From Calendula officinalis (Eukaryota; Streptophyta; Magnoliopsida; Asterales; Asteraceae), in the NCBI GenBank assembly GCA_963853835.1, contig OY970827.1, positions 80,183,234 through 80,247,233 of the forward strand: DNA of 64,000 bases, written 5' to 3'. Of this stretch, positions 51,085 to 62,200 are shown piece by piece. The notes under the pieces are model-generated. The model saw nothing but the letters and a program-made list of their open reading frames with translations, ran no database searches and was not told the origin of the DNA. The position numbers and the translations under genes are program-made. Position 1 is the first letter of the stretch, and every line of letters starts with the position of its first letter.

Positions 51085-54000
51085 TTAAGTTATTAAAATC
51101 ATTCCAATACTGCTAACCAAGAAGTTGAATCTTCCTACATCAAATGCTTTTGTAAAAAGATCTGCTAATTGATCATCAGTATGGATTTTAACTACTTTGA
51201 TTAATTTCTTTTCATTACAATCTCTTATAAAGTGAAATCTTATTTCAATGTGTTTAGTTTTTGAATGTTTTACTGGATTATTCACAATACTAATAGCACT
51301 TTGATTATCAATAAAAATAGGAGTTTTAAGGATAGAGATACCAAAGTCTAGGAGTTGATTTTGAATCCATAGTACTTGAGCACAGCAAGCAGATGCAGCT
51401 ACATATTCTGCTTCAGCAGTAGATGTTGATACATTTGTTTGCTTCTTACATTGCCATGACACCAGTCTTGATCCAAAGAATTGACATCCACCAGTAGTGG
51501 ATTTTCTATCTTGACATTCACCTCCATAGTCACTATCTGTATAGGCTATTAGTTCAAAGGGTGAGTCATGTGGATACCATAGACCTAGTGATGGTTTGCC
51601 TTTCAAGTATCTGAATATTCTTTTAACAGCCTGCAAGTGTAGTTCTTTGGGTCTTGCTTGATATCTTGCACACACACAAACACTATACATAATGTCAGGT
51701 CTTGATGCAGTTAAGTACATCAAAGAGCCTATCATTGATCTATATAAGTGTTCATCTACATCCTCCCCCTCAACATCAGGATGTAGGTGTTTGTGTGTTT
51801 CCATTGGTGTACTAGCACTTTTACTGTCTTTCAAATCAAACTTTTCCAAGATGTCTTTGACATATTTTGATTGATTTATCAAAATACCATCAGTTCTTTG
51901 ATTAACTTGGAGTCCAAGGAAGAAGTTCATTGGACCCATGGAGCTCATCTTGAATTTAATTTGCATCAGTTCTTCAAATTCTTTGCATAATAAATCATTG
52001 GTTGAGCCAAAGATGATATCATCTACATAAATTTGTACCAGTAGTATATCATCTTTGACTTTCTTTGTGAACAAAGTTTTGTCAATGGCTCCTCTTTTAA
52101 AGTTATTCTTCAATAGGTATGATGATAATGTGTCATACCATGCTCTTGGTGCCTGATGTAGGCCATATAGAGCTTTATCTAATTTGAACACATAATCACC
52201 ATGTTTTGGATCTTCAAAACCTGGAGGTTGGCAAACATATACTTCTTCTTCAATTTTCCCATATAGGAAAGCACTCTTAACATCCATTTGATAGACTTTG
52301 AATTTCTTGAATGAAGCATATGCTAGAAATATTCTTATTGCTTCAATTCTAGCAACAGGAGCATATACTTCATCATAGTCTATTCCTTCTTCTTGAGTGT
52401 ATCCTTGGGCTACAAGTCTGGCTTTATTCTTGATCACTATACCTCTTTCATCTTTCTTGTTTCTGAACATCCATCTTGTTCCAATGGCTCTTTTTCCTTT
52501 GGGTAGAGGTACAAGTGTCCAAACAGCTTGTAATTTAAATTGAAGGAGTTCTTCTTGCATTGCCTCAATCCATTTTGAGTCCTTCATTGCTTGTTGGATC
52601 TTCTTTGGTTCTTCCTGAGACAGAAAGCATTCATACATACATTCATTAGCAATTAAACTAATGTTACACATATTTGCAGTTAAGCTTTTATTTAATTTGC
52701 TTCTTGTTTGAAGTGGTGAGTTAACATCACTTAGAACAAGGTCTAATGGATGGTTCTTCTGAGTCCTTGTAGTTGTAGCTTTATCAACCACTAGTTGATT
52801 TCCAAGATTGGACTCATTTGTCTCAGGCAGTTGTTCATCTTGTGATTCTTCATTGTCATGGATGTTTGGTTCATCATCATCTTGGTCAGAGTTACTACTG
52901 GTATTGTCTTCATTAGGATCAGTAGTATTGTTGTTGTTACTGGTGTCAGTAGTATCATGAGAATCTAGGTTATTGTTGGGACCAGTAGTATTTTCAGTAC
53001 TATTACTGGTACCAGTAGTATTGGAATTACTACTGACCTCATTCTCAGAGTTACTACTGCTTTCAATATTTGAGTTATTACTGACATTAGTATTAACTAT
53101 GGGAGCAGTATCAACTATTATGTATCTCATCTTTTCTTGACCAGTATTAACAGATGATGTTCCTTCTTTTTGATTGTGACAATTTGAATTACCTACATTG
53201 AAATTTATATTAGGATTAAAGGATTTGGTTAGATTGTCTATGTCAAATAGCCAATCTGGACCATTTCCTTGTTCATTAGGTACATTTTCATTAAAGGATA
53301 CATTGATGCTTTCTTCAATTATCCTTAGTCTTTTGTTGAATACTCTGTATGATTTGCTTTGAGTAGAGTATCCCACAAATATTCCATCATCAGCTTTGCA
53401 GTCAAACTTACCAATTTGTTCTCTTGTAATCAAAATAGTATAAGGACAACCAAATGATTTTAAGAAACTTATAGAAGGTTTTCTTTTATTGAAAAGTTCA
53501 TATGGTGTTTTAAAATGTGGCTTCACTATTAATACTCTGTTCTGAATATAACAAGCAGTATTAACAGCTTCTGCCCAAAAAGTGATTGGTAATTTTGAGT
53601 CTGCAAGCATTGATCTTGCTGCTTCAATGATGGTTCTATTTCTTCTTTCAGCTACACCATTTTGTTGAGGAGTTCTAGGTGAGCTGTATTGCCTGTCAAT
53701 ACCTTTAAAATCACAAAAGTTAATTAAGTTAGCATTTTTAAATTCTGTGCCATTGTCACATCTTATGGCTTTAACTTTTTGATCAGATGAGTTCTCCAGT
53801 TTGACAATTAAGTTCTTTATGAGTTCACTTGTTTCATCCTTTGTCCTGAGAAAGAAAACCCATGTATATCTTGAAAAGTCATCAGTAATAACAAGACAAT
53901 ATTGTTTCTTTCCAATACTCATTACATTTGTAGGTCCAAAAAGGTCCATATGTAGGAGCTGTAAAGGAACAGAAATAGAGTTCACAGTTTTGGACTTATG

Positions 54001-54597
54001 AGAAGTCTTGTGTTGTTTACCTTTTAGGCATGCAACACAGTGATGATCACACATGAATTGTTTTTGAGGTAGTCCAATTACCAGATTTCTTTTTACTAAA
54101 TTATTCATGTTTTTAAAATTTGTGTGACACATCCTTCTATGCCAAAGTTCTGATTCAGTGGTGTTTGCCTTGGATATAAAACAGTTGACCTCATTTGTAG
54201 AAATGAGTTCTCCCCCTATATTCAGGCAATACACATTGTTTCTCCTTGGAGTTCTTAAAACAACATATTTTTCATCTAAAATAAAATCAGGAGAAAGAAT
54301 GATGCACTCAATGTCTGTGAACAGAATCTTGTTCTTTTTATCACAAACTTGAGACACACTGACAAGATTGTATTTTAGTTCAGCTACATAAAATACATCA
54401 TCAAAGGTAATTTTTCCATTAGTAACAGTACCTTTACCTGTAATCTTACCTCCCTGGGGATTCTCACCAAATGCCACATATCCTCCATCAAATGACTTGA
54501 AATCTTTAAGAATTTGCAGATTTCCAGTCATGTGCCTTGAGCATCCACTATCAATATGCCATGTTCTTCCTTCTTCTGGGATCTGAATGCTCTGCAC
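51085..54597 (-). CDS. pol: copia Pol polyprotein of copy 2, intact
   Basis: 1,170 codons without interruption. Protease active site DSG (about residues 16-18). GAG-pre-integrase and HHCC zinc motif (HRRMCH...CDHHCVAC). Integrase catalytic acids in HMDLFGP (about 215), RCDNGTEF (about 279) and NGVAERRN (about 312). A long S/N/T-rich linker (about 470-620) containing NTTG and DTTD words. RT from KARLVAQGYTQ (about 722) through YQMDVKSAFL to YVDD (about 855). RNase H with YTDSDYGG (about 1018) and STAEAEY. It performs proteolytic maturation, cDNA synthesis and integration. The frame begins at GTG after the gag stop in a different frame. A splice-acceptor-like tract (ctaat, pyrimidines, tgtgcag) lies exactly at the junction. 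Potential trans donor for defective copies. Confidence 0.95.
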   Translation of the reverse strand: MQSIQIPEEGRTWHIDSGCSRHMTGNLQILKDFKSFDGGYVAFGENPQGGKITGKGTVTNGKITFDDVFYVAELKYNLVSVSQVCDKKNKILFTDIECIILSPDFILDEKYVVLRTPRRNNVYCLNIGGELISTNEVNCFISKANTTESELWHRRMCHTNFKNMNNLVKRNLVIGLPQKQFMCDHHCVACLKGKQHKTSHKSKTVNSISVPLQLLHMDLFGPTNVMSIGKKQYCLVITDDFSRYTWVFFLRTKDETSELIKNLIVKLENSSDQKVKAIRCDNGTEFKNANLINFCDFKGIDRQYSSPRTPQQNGVAERRNRTIIEAARSMLADSKLPITFWAEAVNTACYIQNRVLIVKPHFKTPYELFNKRKPSISFLKSFGCPYTILITREQIGKFDCKADDGIFVGYSTQSKSYRVFNKRLRIIEESINVSFNENVPNEQGNGPDWLFDIDNLTKSFNPNINFNVGNSNCHNQKEGTSSVNTGQEKMRYIIVDTAPIVNTNVSNNSNIESSSNSENEVSSNSNTTGTSNSTENTTGPNNNLDSHDTTDTSNNNNTTDPNEDNTSSNSDQDDDEPNIHDNEESQDEQLPETNESNLGNQLVVDKATTTRTQKNHPLDLVLSDVNSPLQTRSKLNKSLTANMCNISLIANECMYECFLSQEEPKKIQQAMKDSKWIEAMQEELLQFKLQAVWTLVPLPKGKRAIGTRWMFRNKKDERGIVIKNKARLVAQGYTQEEGIDYDEVYAPVARIEAIRIFLAYASFKKFKVYQMDVKSAFLYGKIEEEVYVCQPPGFEDPKHGDYVFKLDKALYGLHQAPRAWYDTLSSYLLKNNFKRGAIDKTLFTKKVKDDILLVQIYVDDIIFGSTNDLLCKEFEELMQIKFKMSSMGPMNFFLGLQVNQRTDGILINQSKYVKDILEKFDLKDSKSASTPMETHKHLHPDVEGEDVDEHLYRSMIGSLMYLTASRPDIMYSVCVCARYQARPKELHLQAVKRIFRYLKGKPSLGLWYPHDSPFELIAYTDSDYGGECQDRKSTTGGCQFFGSRLVSWQCKKQTNVSTSTAEAEYVAASACCAQVLWIQNQLLDFGISILKTPIFIDNQSAISIVNNPVKHSKTKHIEIRFHFIRDCNEKKLIKVVKIHTDDQLADLFTKAFDVGRFNFLVSSIGMILIT

Positions 54598-54611
54598 AAA
54601 TGAGGAAAGGA

Positions 54612-57179
54612 TTAGTTAAGTTTGGGAACCCAAGCTTTATATGTCTTGGGTTCATCCTTTGAGAAATAAGCTTTGGGAGTTTCAACTTTAAACACTTTTG
54701 GTAACCATACTTGTTTAGTACTGGTGTTTTGTTTTACTACTGCCCTTTTGGAGTTATTACTGGTGTGAGAATTTCCTACTGATCTTGGTTTATACCCATT
54801 GTTTTTAGCTTTTGAATACTTTACTACTGATGGACCAGTAGTATTTGGGTACTTACCATGTTTAGAATGACCAGTAGTGTTTTTAGAGTTAACACCAGTA
54901 GTGTTTTTGAAATTTGTTTTGGGAGCAGTAGTATTTTTGAAATTAGGGTTTTTACCAGTAGTATTCTTGTACTGGTACCATACAGCATTATAATTAGGGT
55001 TAACACCAGTAGTAAATTTGTTAGAGTTTCTACTGGTGTTGGAAAATTTAAAATATTGTTTATTTTGATTGGATTTTCCGTTGTTCTTGAAGTAATTGCT
55101 GTTCTTTGGGCTGCCAACTCTTCTGTTTTGCACAAATCTTGGTGCACTTCTTCCAAATCTTGGAGTTTCAGCAATTGGAGTTTTGATTGTATTTACTACT
55201 GAAGGACCAGTAGTATCTTTTAACCTTTGAGTTTTTGCATTTTCTTTAAAAACTTTAAATTCCTTTAACTCCTTGCAATTTATTGGATTGAAGTGACAAT
55301 CCTTTGCTAAATGATTCACTTTATTGCAAATAACACATTTTAATTTATTTTCTTGAGCCTTTATTGTTTTTCTTTGTTCTAAGAGTTGGTTTCTATTTCT
55401 TTGGTTTCCTCTTTTTATAATTTTGGGTATATTTTCTGCATTATATTTAGGAGACTCATTTGGACTTTGAGCTGTGTGAAAACTTGTATCAATTGATTTT
55501 GGTGATTCAGTTTGAGATATTGTAAATTCAATTGATTGCTCATTATCAGAAGAATCATTTGATTCAGATGTTTCAGTATTAGATTCAGTTTGATTTTCAG
55601 TTTTTAATTCATTAATTATTCTTTCTGAACTGTTTTTAAGTGGAGGAATGAATTTATGTGGAGGTGGTACAGCATGATATCCCACCCCATGAACAACCTT
55701 TTCTGTAGTTTGATTATTAGTTAATTCATCTAGAATTTTAGTGCTTCTTTCAAACTTTTTAATTGTTAATTTATTTTGTTCAATTTCAAGCTGACATTCT
55801 TCTAATTTACTTGTTAGTTCTTTATTTTTTGTTTCATAGAACTCTTTCTCATCCACAGCTTGAAGCAATTCTTCCTTGATCCGTTGATCAATCATCTTGT
55901 ACACCTTTATTTGATGTTCTTGATCAGCAATTACACTATCAAACTCATGATTTCTTCTGATTGCTTTTGCTAAATCTTCATTTAATTTAGTGTTTTCTTT
56001 TTCTAGATTTTTAATAATTTTAGCACATTCAGGAGTACAAGGTTTAGATTTTACCTCAGTTTTATTGTCAGTAAAGGCCATGAGAGCTTGATTTTGAGCA
56101 TGCTCTTCTGCTTGGAAGCTCCAGTCATAGCCTTGTCCTTGTTGTGACACAAGAGCAGTTGATTTTGATCTTTTGTCTGGTTGAGGACATTCTTTTGCAA
56201 AGTGACCAAGATTGTTACAGTTGTAACACTTGACTTTAGTTTTGTCAAATCCTGCTTTGTCACCTTTGTTGAAATTGAGGCTTGTCCTACCAGTTCTTTT
56301 TAAGAATCTTTTGGTCCTTAGGCTCAGCATAGCCATCTGCCATTTAAGATCCATCTCCTCAAGATCATCTGGATTCAATTGTTCCAAGTCATCACTAATC
56401 AATGCAGTATGCACATGACTAGTGAAGAAGGATTCTCTTGCAGTATCCTCAGAATCTGCAGCCTTTCCTGTGGAGATTTCTTGTCCTTGACCTGTACTAG
56501 ACATAAATGCAGCATTGTTAGAAGAAATAGAAGGGTTTTTGTGATTTACCTCAGTTTCAAACACTCTGAGATCATTATAGAGTTCATCTAACTCCTTTTC
56601 TTCTAGAGCATCTCTTTGTCTATACACCACTGTGTACATGGCCCATTCTTCACTCAGAGACCTTAGGAACTTCATGTTGACATCTTCTTGATCCATCTTT
56701 ACACTAACTTGGTTGAGTTCACCAATTAGTTTGTTGAATCTGTCAAACACTTGAGTGAGTGTTTCATTGGGCTTTCCTTTGAAATTTTCAAAGTCTTGTT
56801 TGAGAACAGACTTCATGTTTCTTTTTGTACTCTTAGTCCCAACGAATCTCTTCTCCAGTGCTTCCCAAAGTAACTTAGCATCATCATATTCAACAAAGAG
56901 ATGTTGATAGTCATTAGGAATGGCCAGTAGGAGAGTGCTTAGAGTTTTGAGTTCGATGCCTTTATCTTTCTTCTCCTTCTCACATTTAAGTTTGTCTGCC
57001 TCAGTTACAGAGCTGCTTGCTTGAAGTTGACCAGTTTTGTTTCCTTCACAAATGACTTCCCACATGGAATAATCTGTAATAAGCATGTATTGCTTAATAC
57101 GATTCTTCCACATCCCAAAGTTATTGGGAGTGAGTATAGGGATTTTGTTGGCCTGAGTGCTTTCATTATTATCAGTCAT
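54612..57179 (-). CDS. gag: copia Gag of copy 2, intact (855 residues)
   Basis: ATG at 57179, 74 bp inside the primer site, giving MTDNNESTQANKIPILTPNN. UBN2/retrotransposon gag domain (about 60-200, with KRFVGTKSTKRNMKSVLKQD). CCHC knuckle CYNCNNLGHFAKEC (about 317-330). Coiled coil (about 385-500). Second knuckle CVICNKVNHLAKDC (about 613-626). Basic C-terminal third with repeated NTTG. At 855 residues it is much longer than the roughly 300-residue Gag of many copia elements, in line with the Sire/Maximus lineage. It forms the cytoplasmic virus-like particle and binds RNA. Confidence 0.95.
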   Translation of the reverse strand: MTDNNESTQANKIPILTPNNFGMWKNRIKQYMLITDYSMWEVICEGNKTGQLQASSSVTEADKLKCEKEKKDKGIELKTLSTLLLAIPNDYQHLFVEYDDAKLLWEALEKRFVGTKSTKRNMKSVLKQDFENFKGKPNETLTQVFDRFNKLIGELNQVSVKMDQEDVNMKFLRSLSEEWAMYTVVYRQRDALEEKELDELYNDLRVFETEVNHKNPSISSNNAAFMSSTGQGQEISTGKAADSEDTARESFFTSHVHTALISDDLEQLNPDDLEEMDLKWQMAMLSLRTKRFLKRTGRTSLNFNKGDKAGFDKTKVKCYNCNNLGHFAKECPQPDKRSKSTALVSQQGQGYDWSFQAEEHAQNQALMAFTDNKTEVKSKPCTPECAKIIKNLEKENTKLNEDLAKAIRRNHEFDSVIADQEHQIKVYKMIDQRIKEELLQAVDEKEFYETKNKELTSKLEECQLEIEQNKLTIKKFERSTKILDELTNNQTTEKVVHGVGYHAVPPPHKFIPPLKNSSERIINELKTENQTESNTETSESNDSSDNEQSIEFTISQTESPKSIDTSFHTAQSPNESPKYNAENIPKIIKRGNQRNRNQLLEQRKTIKAQENKLKCVICNKVNHLAKDCHFNPINCKELKEFKVFKENAKTQRLKDTTGPSVVNTIKTPIAETPRFGRSAPRFVQNRRVGSPKNSNYFKNNGKSNQNKQYFKFSNTSRNSNKFTTGVNPNYNAVWYQYKNTTGKNPNFKNTTAPKTNFKNTTGVNSKNTTGHSKHGKYPNTTGPSVVKYSKAKNNGYKPRSVGNSHTSNNSKRAVVKQNTSTKQVWLPKVFKVETPKAYFSKDEPKTYKAWVPKLN

Positions 57180-57253
57180 GATTAATAATGTGTGTGTTTT
57201 AAAGATTAAAACTTTTTGTTGTTCTTAACAAATAGTAGATCTAGAACCAATAA

Positions 57254-57265
57254 GCTCTGATACCA
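57254..57265 (-). promoter_or_regulatory. Primer-binding site (tRNA-iMet), copy 2
   Basis: TGGTATCAGAGC on the minus strand, two bases inside the LTR end at 57268, identical to copy 1. Confidence 0.95.
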
Positions 57266-57267
57266 CT

Positions 57268-57815
57268 TGTCAGAATCGATTAACTATAGACAAGTTAATA
57301 AACACCTTAGATCTAGTTGATGATAGAAGTTGCAGCGGATCAACACTATATCAATAATTAAGAACAATGAACTGTATGAACAATATGCAAGAATATTAAG
57401 AACACAGTTTCACAAAAAGCTTCAATGTATATTATTGAGTTAACAATACACACGTACGTTTACAATTCGTAAGGAACATACTTATAGTAGTCCTTGAAGC
57501 TAAACTATTTACCCTAGTTATTCTAGGATTTGATTTATATCGAATTATAAAAGATATACATTTAATTACATTCTATAACTATCTCTACGAAGATCTCGGA
57601 CTTGATATCTTCCAAAAACGCGTATCAGTAGTAACTGCAATCACCAGTAGTAACTAAGTAACATCAGTAGTAAACTTGGTGATCAGTAGTAAGTTAGTTA
57701 TAGTGAACACCAGCATCAACTTCATCAGTAGTAAATGTTTCTGCCCCATCAGTACTAAGTATGTCAGTACTAACTGCAGCATCAGTAATAAGTTGATCTG
57801 TGTTTTGCTCCAACA
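57268..57815 (-). repeat. 5' LTR of copia copy 2 (548 bp)
   Basis: Starts TGTCAGAATCG and ends CCAACA. It is 70 bp shorter than the copy 1 LTRs, mainly in the CAGTAGTA region, where five exact octamers remain (about 57626-57740). The TATA-like box is TATAAGTAT (plus 57478-57486). Confidence 0.93.
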
Positions 57816-59272
57816 AATCGAAAACCCTGTGTAAGTTATTTCAGGGTAGGTGTTTGGTTGTATTGCTCATGTCCATGTGCCTAAAGAAAGGAAGGAGATT
57901 GAAGTTTGAAATGTGTTCTGTTTGGAGTTAGTGAAGAATCAAAATTATTGTTAGCAAGGATGTTGTATAATATAGCTTTTCTTTAATTGGGGTGTTTGAT
58001 AGAGCAGAGCGTGTACTTATTAATATTTCACCTGCCCTTGTGACTCAACTTTCAGATTCACCTTCATTTAAAAATTGACTCCTAAATGAACAACACGTGA
58101 AAACCAACCACCTTTCAAACTTTTTTCCTATGCCACAATAAACTTTTTTGCAGAAAAATTATAAATACACAATATGCTGCATATGATTTAAAATTTAAAT
58201 TATAATCCTACTTTCACACAATTCAAAGCGCCTCTATAAATCCAAACCAATTAGTGCTTTTTACTCTGTCTTTGACTTGCAGCTCTTTCTCCCATTCATG
58301 AGCTTTCTTTTTTAGTCACCTCCTTTGTGCTCTCTCTCCACCAGTCGAGCTACTCCATCTAGAAGTGCCGGCGAGAGCGTTAAGCCCAAAATACTCCCTC
58401 CGTCCCTTAATAAAGTTCTCATTTGTGTTGGGCACAACATTTTAGGAGATAGTTAGTGGTGGGGTATTTGGTATTACTTTTGATTAAAATATAAGGTTTG
58501 ATTGGAGAGAGAAAGTGTTTTAAGAGATAGTTAGTGGTGAAAGTATTGGTAATAATATTATTATATTAAGTGGGCCCCTTATATTTGAGAAATGGGAACT
58601 TTATTTAGGGACAAAATTTGAAGGCAAAATGGGAACTTTATTTAGGGACGGAGGGAGTACATTTTAACATCTTGAACTTGACTTCAAGGGAGGACCTAAT
58701 ATGATGTAACCCCTGAAAGTCTCGGCCTAAACACATAATTTTTTAGATATGTTCATTAAATACATATTAAAATCAAGAATGAAGACAAGTAATATATCTA
58801 GGACTTATGGCAATAAATTATACATATTTGTTAGATATGTTCATTAAATACATATAAAACTACATTTTATTTAATTACACTTTTGATCGACAACATTTTC
58901 ACACGATTCTCATATTCTTAGTTTAGCCAAATATTTTTCTTTCATTATTTAACCCCGCTGAAGATAGGAAATTTAATATAAATCAACTTGTTTACCTATA
59001 AACCGGTGAAATTTACATCTAAAAAAGTTAGCAACTAATTAAGAATCATGTGAATGCAAAAAGGCATATAACTCCCGCTATTCACCTATAAATTTAACCA
59101 ATCATCATATCGCTAAGGGCTTCAAAACTCATTGACACTTCTATTAAGATCAAAGTGATCATTTTTCACTCCCATTTTGACCTCTTTTTTTCGAATCAAT
59201 CACACAAATTTAAGTTTTCCAATTATAAATTAGAAATATTTGATTATATTTTTCCTATTAAGGACAACTTAA
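57816..59272. other. Upstream region of the malate transporter gene
   Basis: AT-rich, no gene. It contains a Stowaway MITE (58394-58657) about 600 bp before the start codon. TATA-like sequences such as tataaatta (about 59224) are present, but no promoter can be fixed. Confidence 0.5.
58394..58657. mobile_element. Stowaway MITE (264 bp)
   Basis: TIRs ctccctccgtcccttaataa and the inverted ttatttagggacggagggag, with TA at 58392-58393 and 58658-58659. It lies in the upstream region of the ALMT gene. Confidence 0.95.
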
Positions 59273-62200
59273 ATGTGTTCGATTGGTGTTGTTATTTCTG
59301 TTGCGGATAAATACTCTATGATGGACGTTATGAAAAAACGAGCTCGAGTTTACATGGACAAAACAAAGAGATTTCTAGGATTGACGTATCAGAAATTTTT
59401 GAAAGCGGGCCGTGATGATCCGCGAAAGGCGATCCATTCACTCAAAGTCGGGTTATCACTAACGTTGGTGTCTTTGCTTTATCTTTTAGAGCCGTTTTTC
59501 AAAGGGGTCGGTGAGAATGTTATATGGGCTGTCATGACTGTTGTTGTCGTGCTAGAGTTCACTGCAGGTAATAATCATCTATTTTTAAGCTTGGTTTGCT
59601 AAATATTGAAACATGGGGATGTTCTTTTAAAGTTATAACTTATAAATGGTTTGATCTTAAGGGTTAGGATCCGGTGATACTAAAAAATGGTGAGAACCGT
59701 AAAGATAATTCTCAATCAATGGTTTAAGAAATATTATTCATTATCAGCAATTTTAAATCTTTAGGACTTAGGAGGAAATATTTTTTGATAATAATCAAAA
59801 TTTTCTGATAATGATCCAACATTTATTAAATGATTGGTTAAGAATTATCATTACAGTTCTTACCAAAATTTGAGTGCTCATCCGATCTAACTTCTTGATA
59901 TTAATATTAACTATAGGAGCAACTTTATGCAAAGGATTGAATAGAGGTCTGGGGACATTATTGGCAGGATCGTTGGCGTTCTTGTTCGAGTTTATCGCTA
60001 GAGAAAGTGGGAAGGTTTTTTGTGCCATTTTTATAGGCACTTCAGTCTTTTTAATTGGTAAGAAAATGTTTTTTTCTTGTCATTTTATTTAATATCAGTT
60101 TATAAAATATAATCAAATGGACTCATATTAAGATAACCGAGTTACAATTGTCACATTTTTTTAGTTCAATGCAATCCACTTATTATAAAAAAAAAAAAAA
60201 AAAAAATTCGAACATTTTTATATATGTATATTAACTTTTTACAGGAGGTATGAGTACCTACTTGAGGTTTTTCCCATACGTAAAGAAAAATTATGATTAT
60301 GGTGTTGTTATATTCCTTTTGACATTCAATCTGATTACTATATCGAGTTACCGAGTTGACGATGTGCTAAAAATAGCCCGTGAGCGTCTCTACACTATGG
60401 CTATTGGTTTCGGTGTATGCATTCTCATGAGCCTTTTCATTTTTCCCATTTGGTCCGGAGAAGAACTTCATGACTTCTCTGTTTCCAAAATTGAAGGCCT
60501 TGCAAAATCAATCCAAGGTATGCAATTACAACTCTTTAAAAGTCGTTTTTTTAGTGTTCTATTTTTACTTTTTGAACGGAAAAAGTAACAAAAGCACTAT
60601 TTTACACTCACATTAGTATCAAATGAAACTTTAACCTATAACATTTTCACCTCTATGCCATATGTACTATAACTATTCTTCATAAGCCTTTTTTTTTCAT
60701 ATTTTGGCAAGTATTTTCATATTTTGCAAGTGACATCTTTTTTCTTGGAACTATTCAAGTCCATATAAATGTACTTAGAGGACCGGGTGCTAACAAGTGG
60801 GATGGGGTGGCAGATAATTTGGCGCCACCTAAGCCAAGTCATCACAGCGCCCGTGAGGTGAGTGATAGTGTGTGTCACTAGAGTGACAATCTGGCGTGAG
60901 AGAGAGAAAAAATTGGGGTGATTTTTTTGAGTTATTTTGTAAGTAAATGGTATTTTAGTGATTAGTGAAGGGGTATTTGGGAGTTTAAATGTGAAATGCT
61001 GATGTAGCACTGATGTGACATTTATTTGACAATTTTGCTCAAGCATAATACCCAATCCTCTTATGATAGTTACAGAATTAGTTCACCCGAAAATGGATTA
61101 CAATTTGGGATATTTACTTAAATGCAGCTTGTGTAGAAGAATACTTTAGCGACCGAGAACCTGATGCGGAGAAAGATAAACCAACGGAGGATATGATTTA
61201 CAAGAACTACAAGGCTGTTTTGGACTCTAAATCAACAGACGAAACCCTAGTACGCACCATCTTTTTTTTAACATCTTAATAATATGAAGTGTAAATTACA
61301 CGGAAGGTCTCATGGTATACTAGTAGATCATTAATTACAACATCAGTCCTTGAATTTCGTAAATTACGTTAGACATCCCTGGTGTATAGACTTTGTTACA
61401 CACATTATAGTCGCGCCACCAAACCCCCTGAAAATTCGATCCATCCTCAACCCCCCACCTTCAGTTTCTTCTCCAGTTGTTCCGCCGACGATGACGTTCT
61501 ATCGACCTGCGTGTGCAAAACACCAACTCCTTTGGCGATGTGCATCAATTGTCTGAATCAATTGTCTGTTTTTAATTGGTGGATTCCATGTAATTTGATT
61601 CAGACAATTGATACAGGTCTCCAGAGGAGTTGGTGTTTTGTAGACGCAAGTCGATAGAACGTCACCATTGACGGAACAACTGGAGAAAGCAACCGAAAGT
61701 AGGAGTTGAAGATGGATCGACTTTACCGGGGTATGGTGGCGCGACGATAATGGTTAGTGATTGAGCTTTGAATTCAAAGAGATAGAGGTGGGTGGTGACT
61801 GGTGAGTCTGAATGTTGTGGAAAAATATGGATAAAAGAGCGGAAAAATCAATGAATAGAGTAAATTTTACGCATGGTCCATGTGATATATCACTTATTAC
61901 AGTCACAGTCATTTATCTTCGATTTATAACAAATGGTCAAATGGGTATTTTGGTTATTTAAAAAAATTTAATGGCAGTAGGGATCATGAGTGTAATAAAG
62001 TTTATACAACCTGGACATCCAATGTAATAAAAAGGTTTAAGGACTAAGATTATAATTAGAGATATACTACAAGGACATTCCATGTAATTTACTCTTATTT
62101 TAACTTCTAGACTTTTAGTGACGCATTGAAAAGTAATCAAATAAACTTCTAGGCATTGTACGCGAGTTGGGAGCCACGACACTCATGGCATTGTAATCCA

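Larger units (their letters stand above)
48215..57815 (-). mobile_element. Ty1/copia retrotransposon, copy 2, lacking its 3' end
   Basis: Same family and orientation as 8440-19946. It retains the 5' LTR (57268-57815), primer site, intact gag and pol, the CAGTAGTA spacer with TATA box, and about 770 codons of ORF3. Similarity to copy 1 stops at about 48215, inside ORF3, so the last third of ORF3, the purine tract and the 3' LTR are absent. No target duplication can be paired. With one LTR it cannot complete reverse transcription itself but could supply Gag and Pol to copies such as copy 1. Confidence 0.95.
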
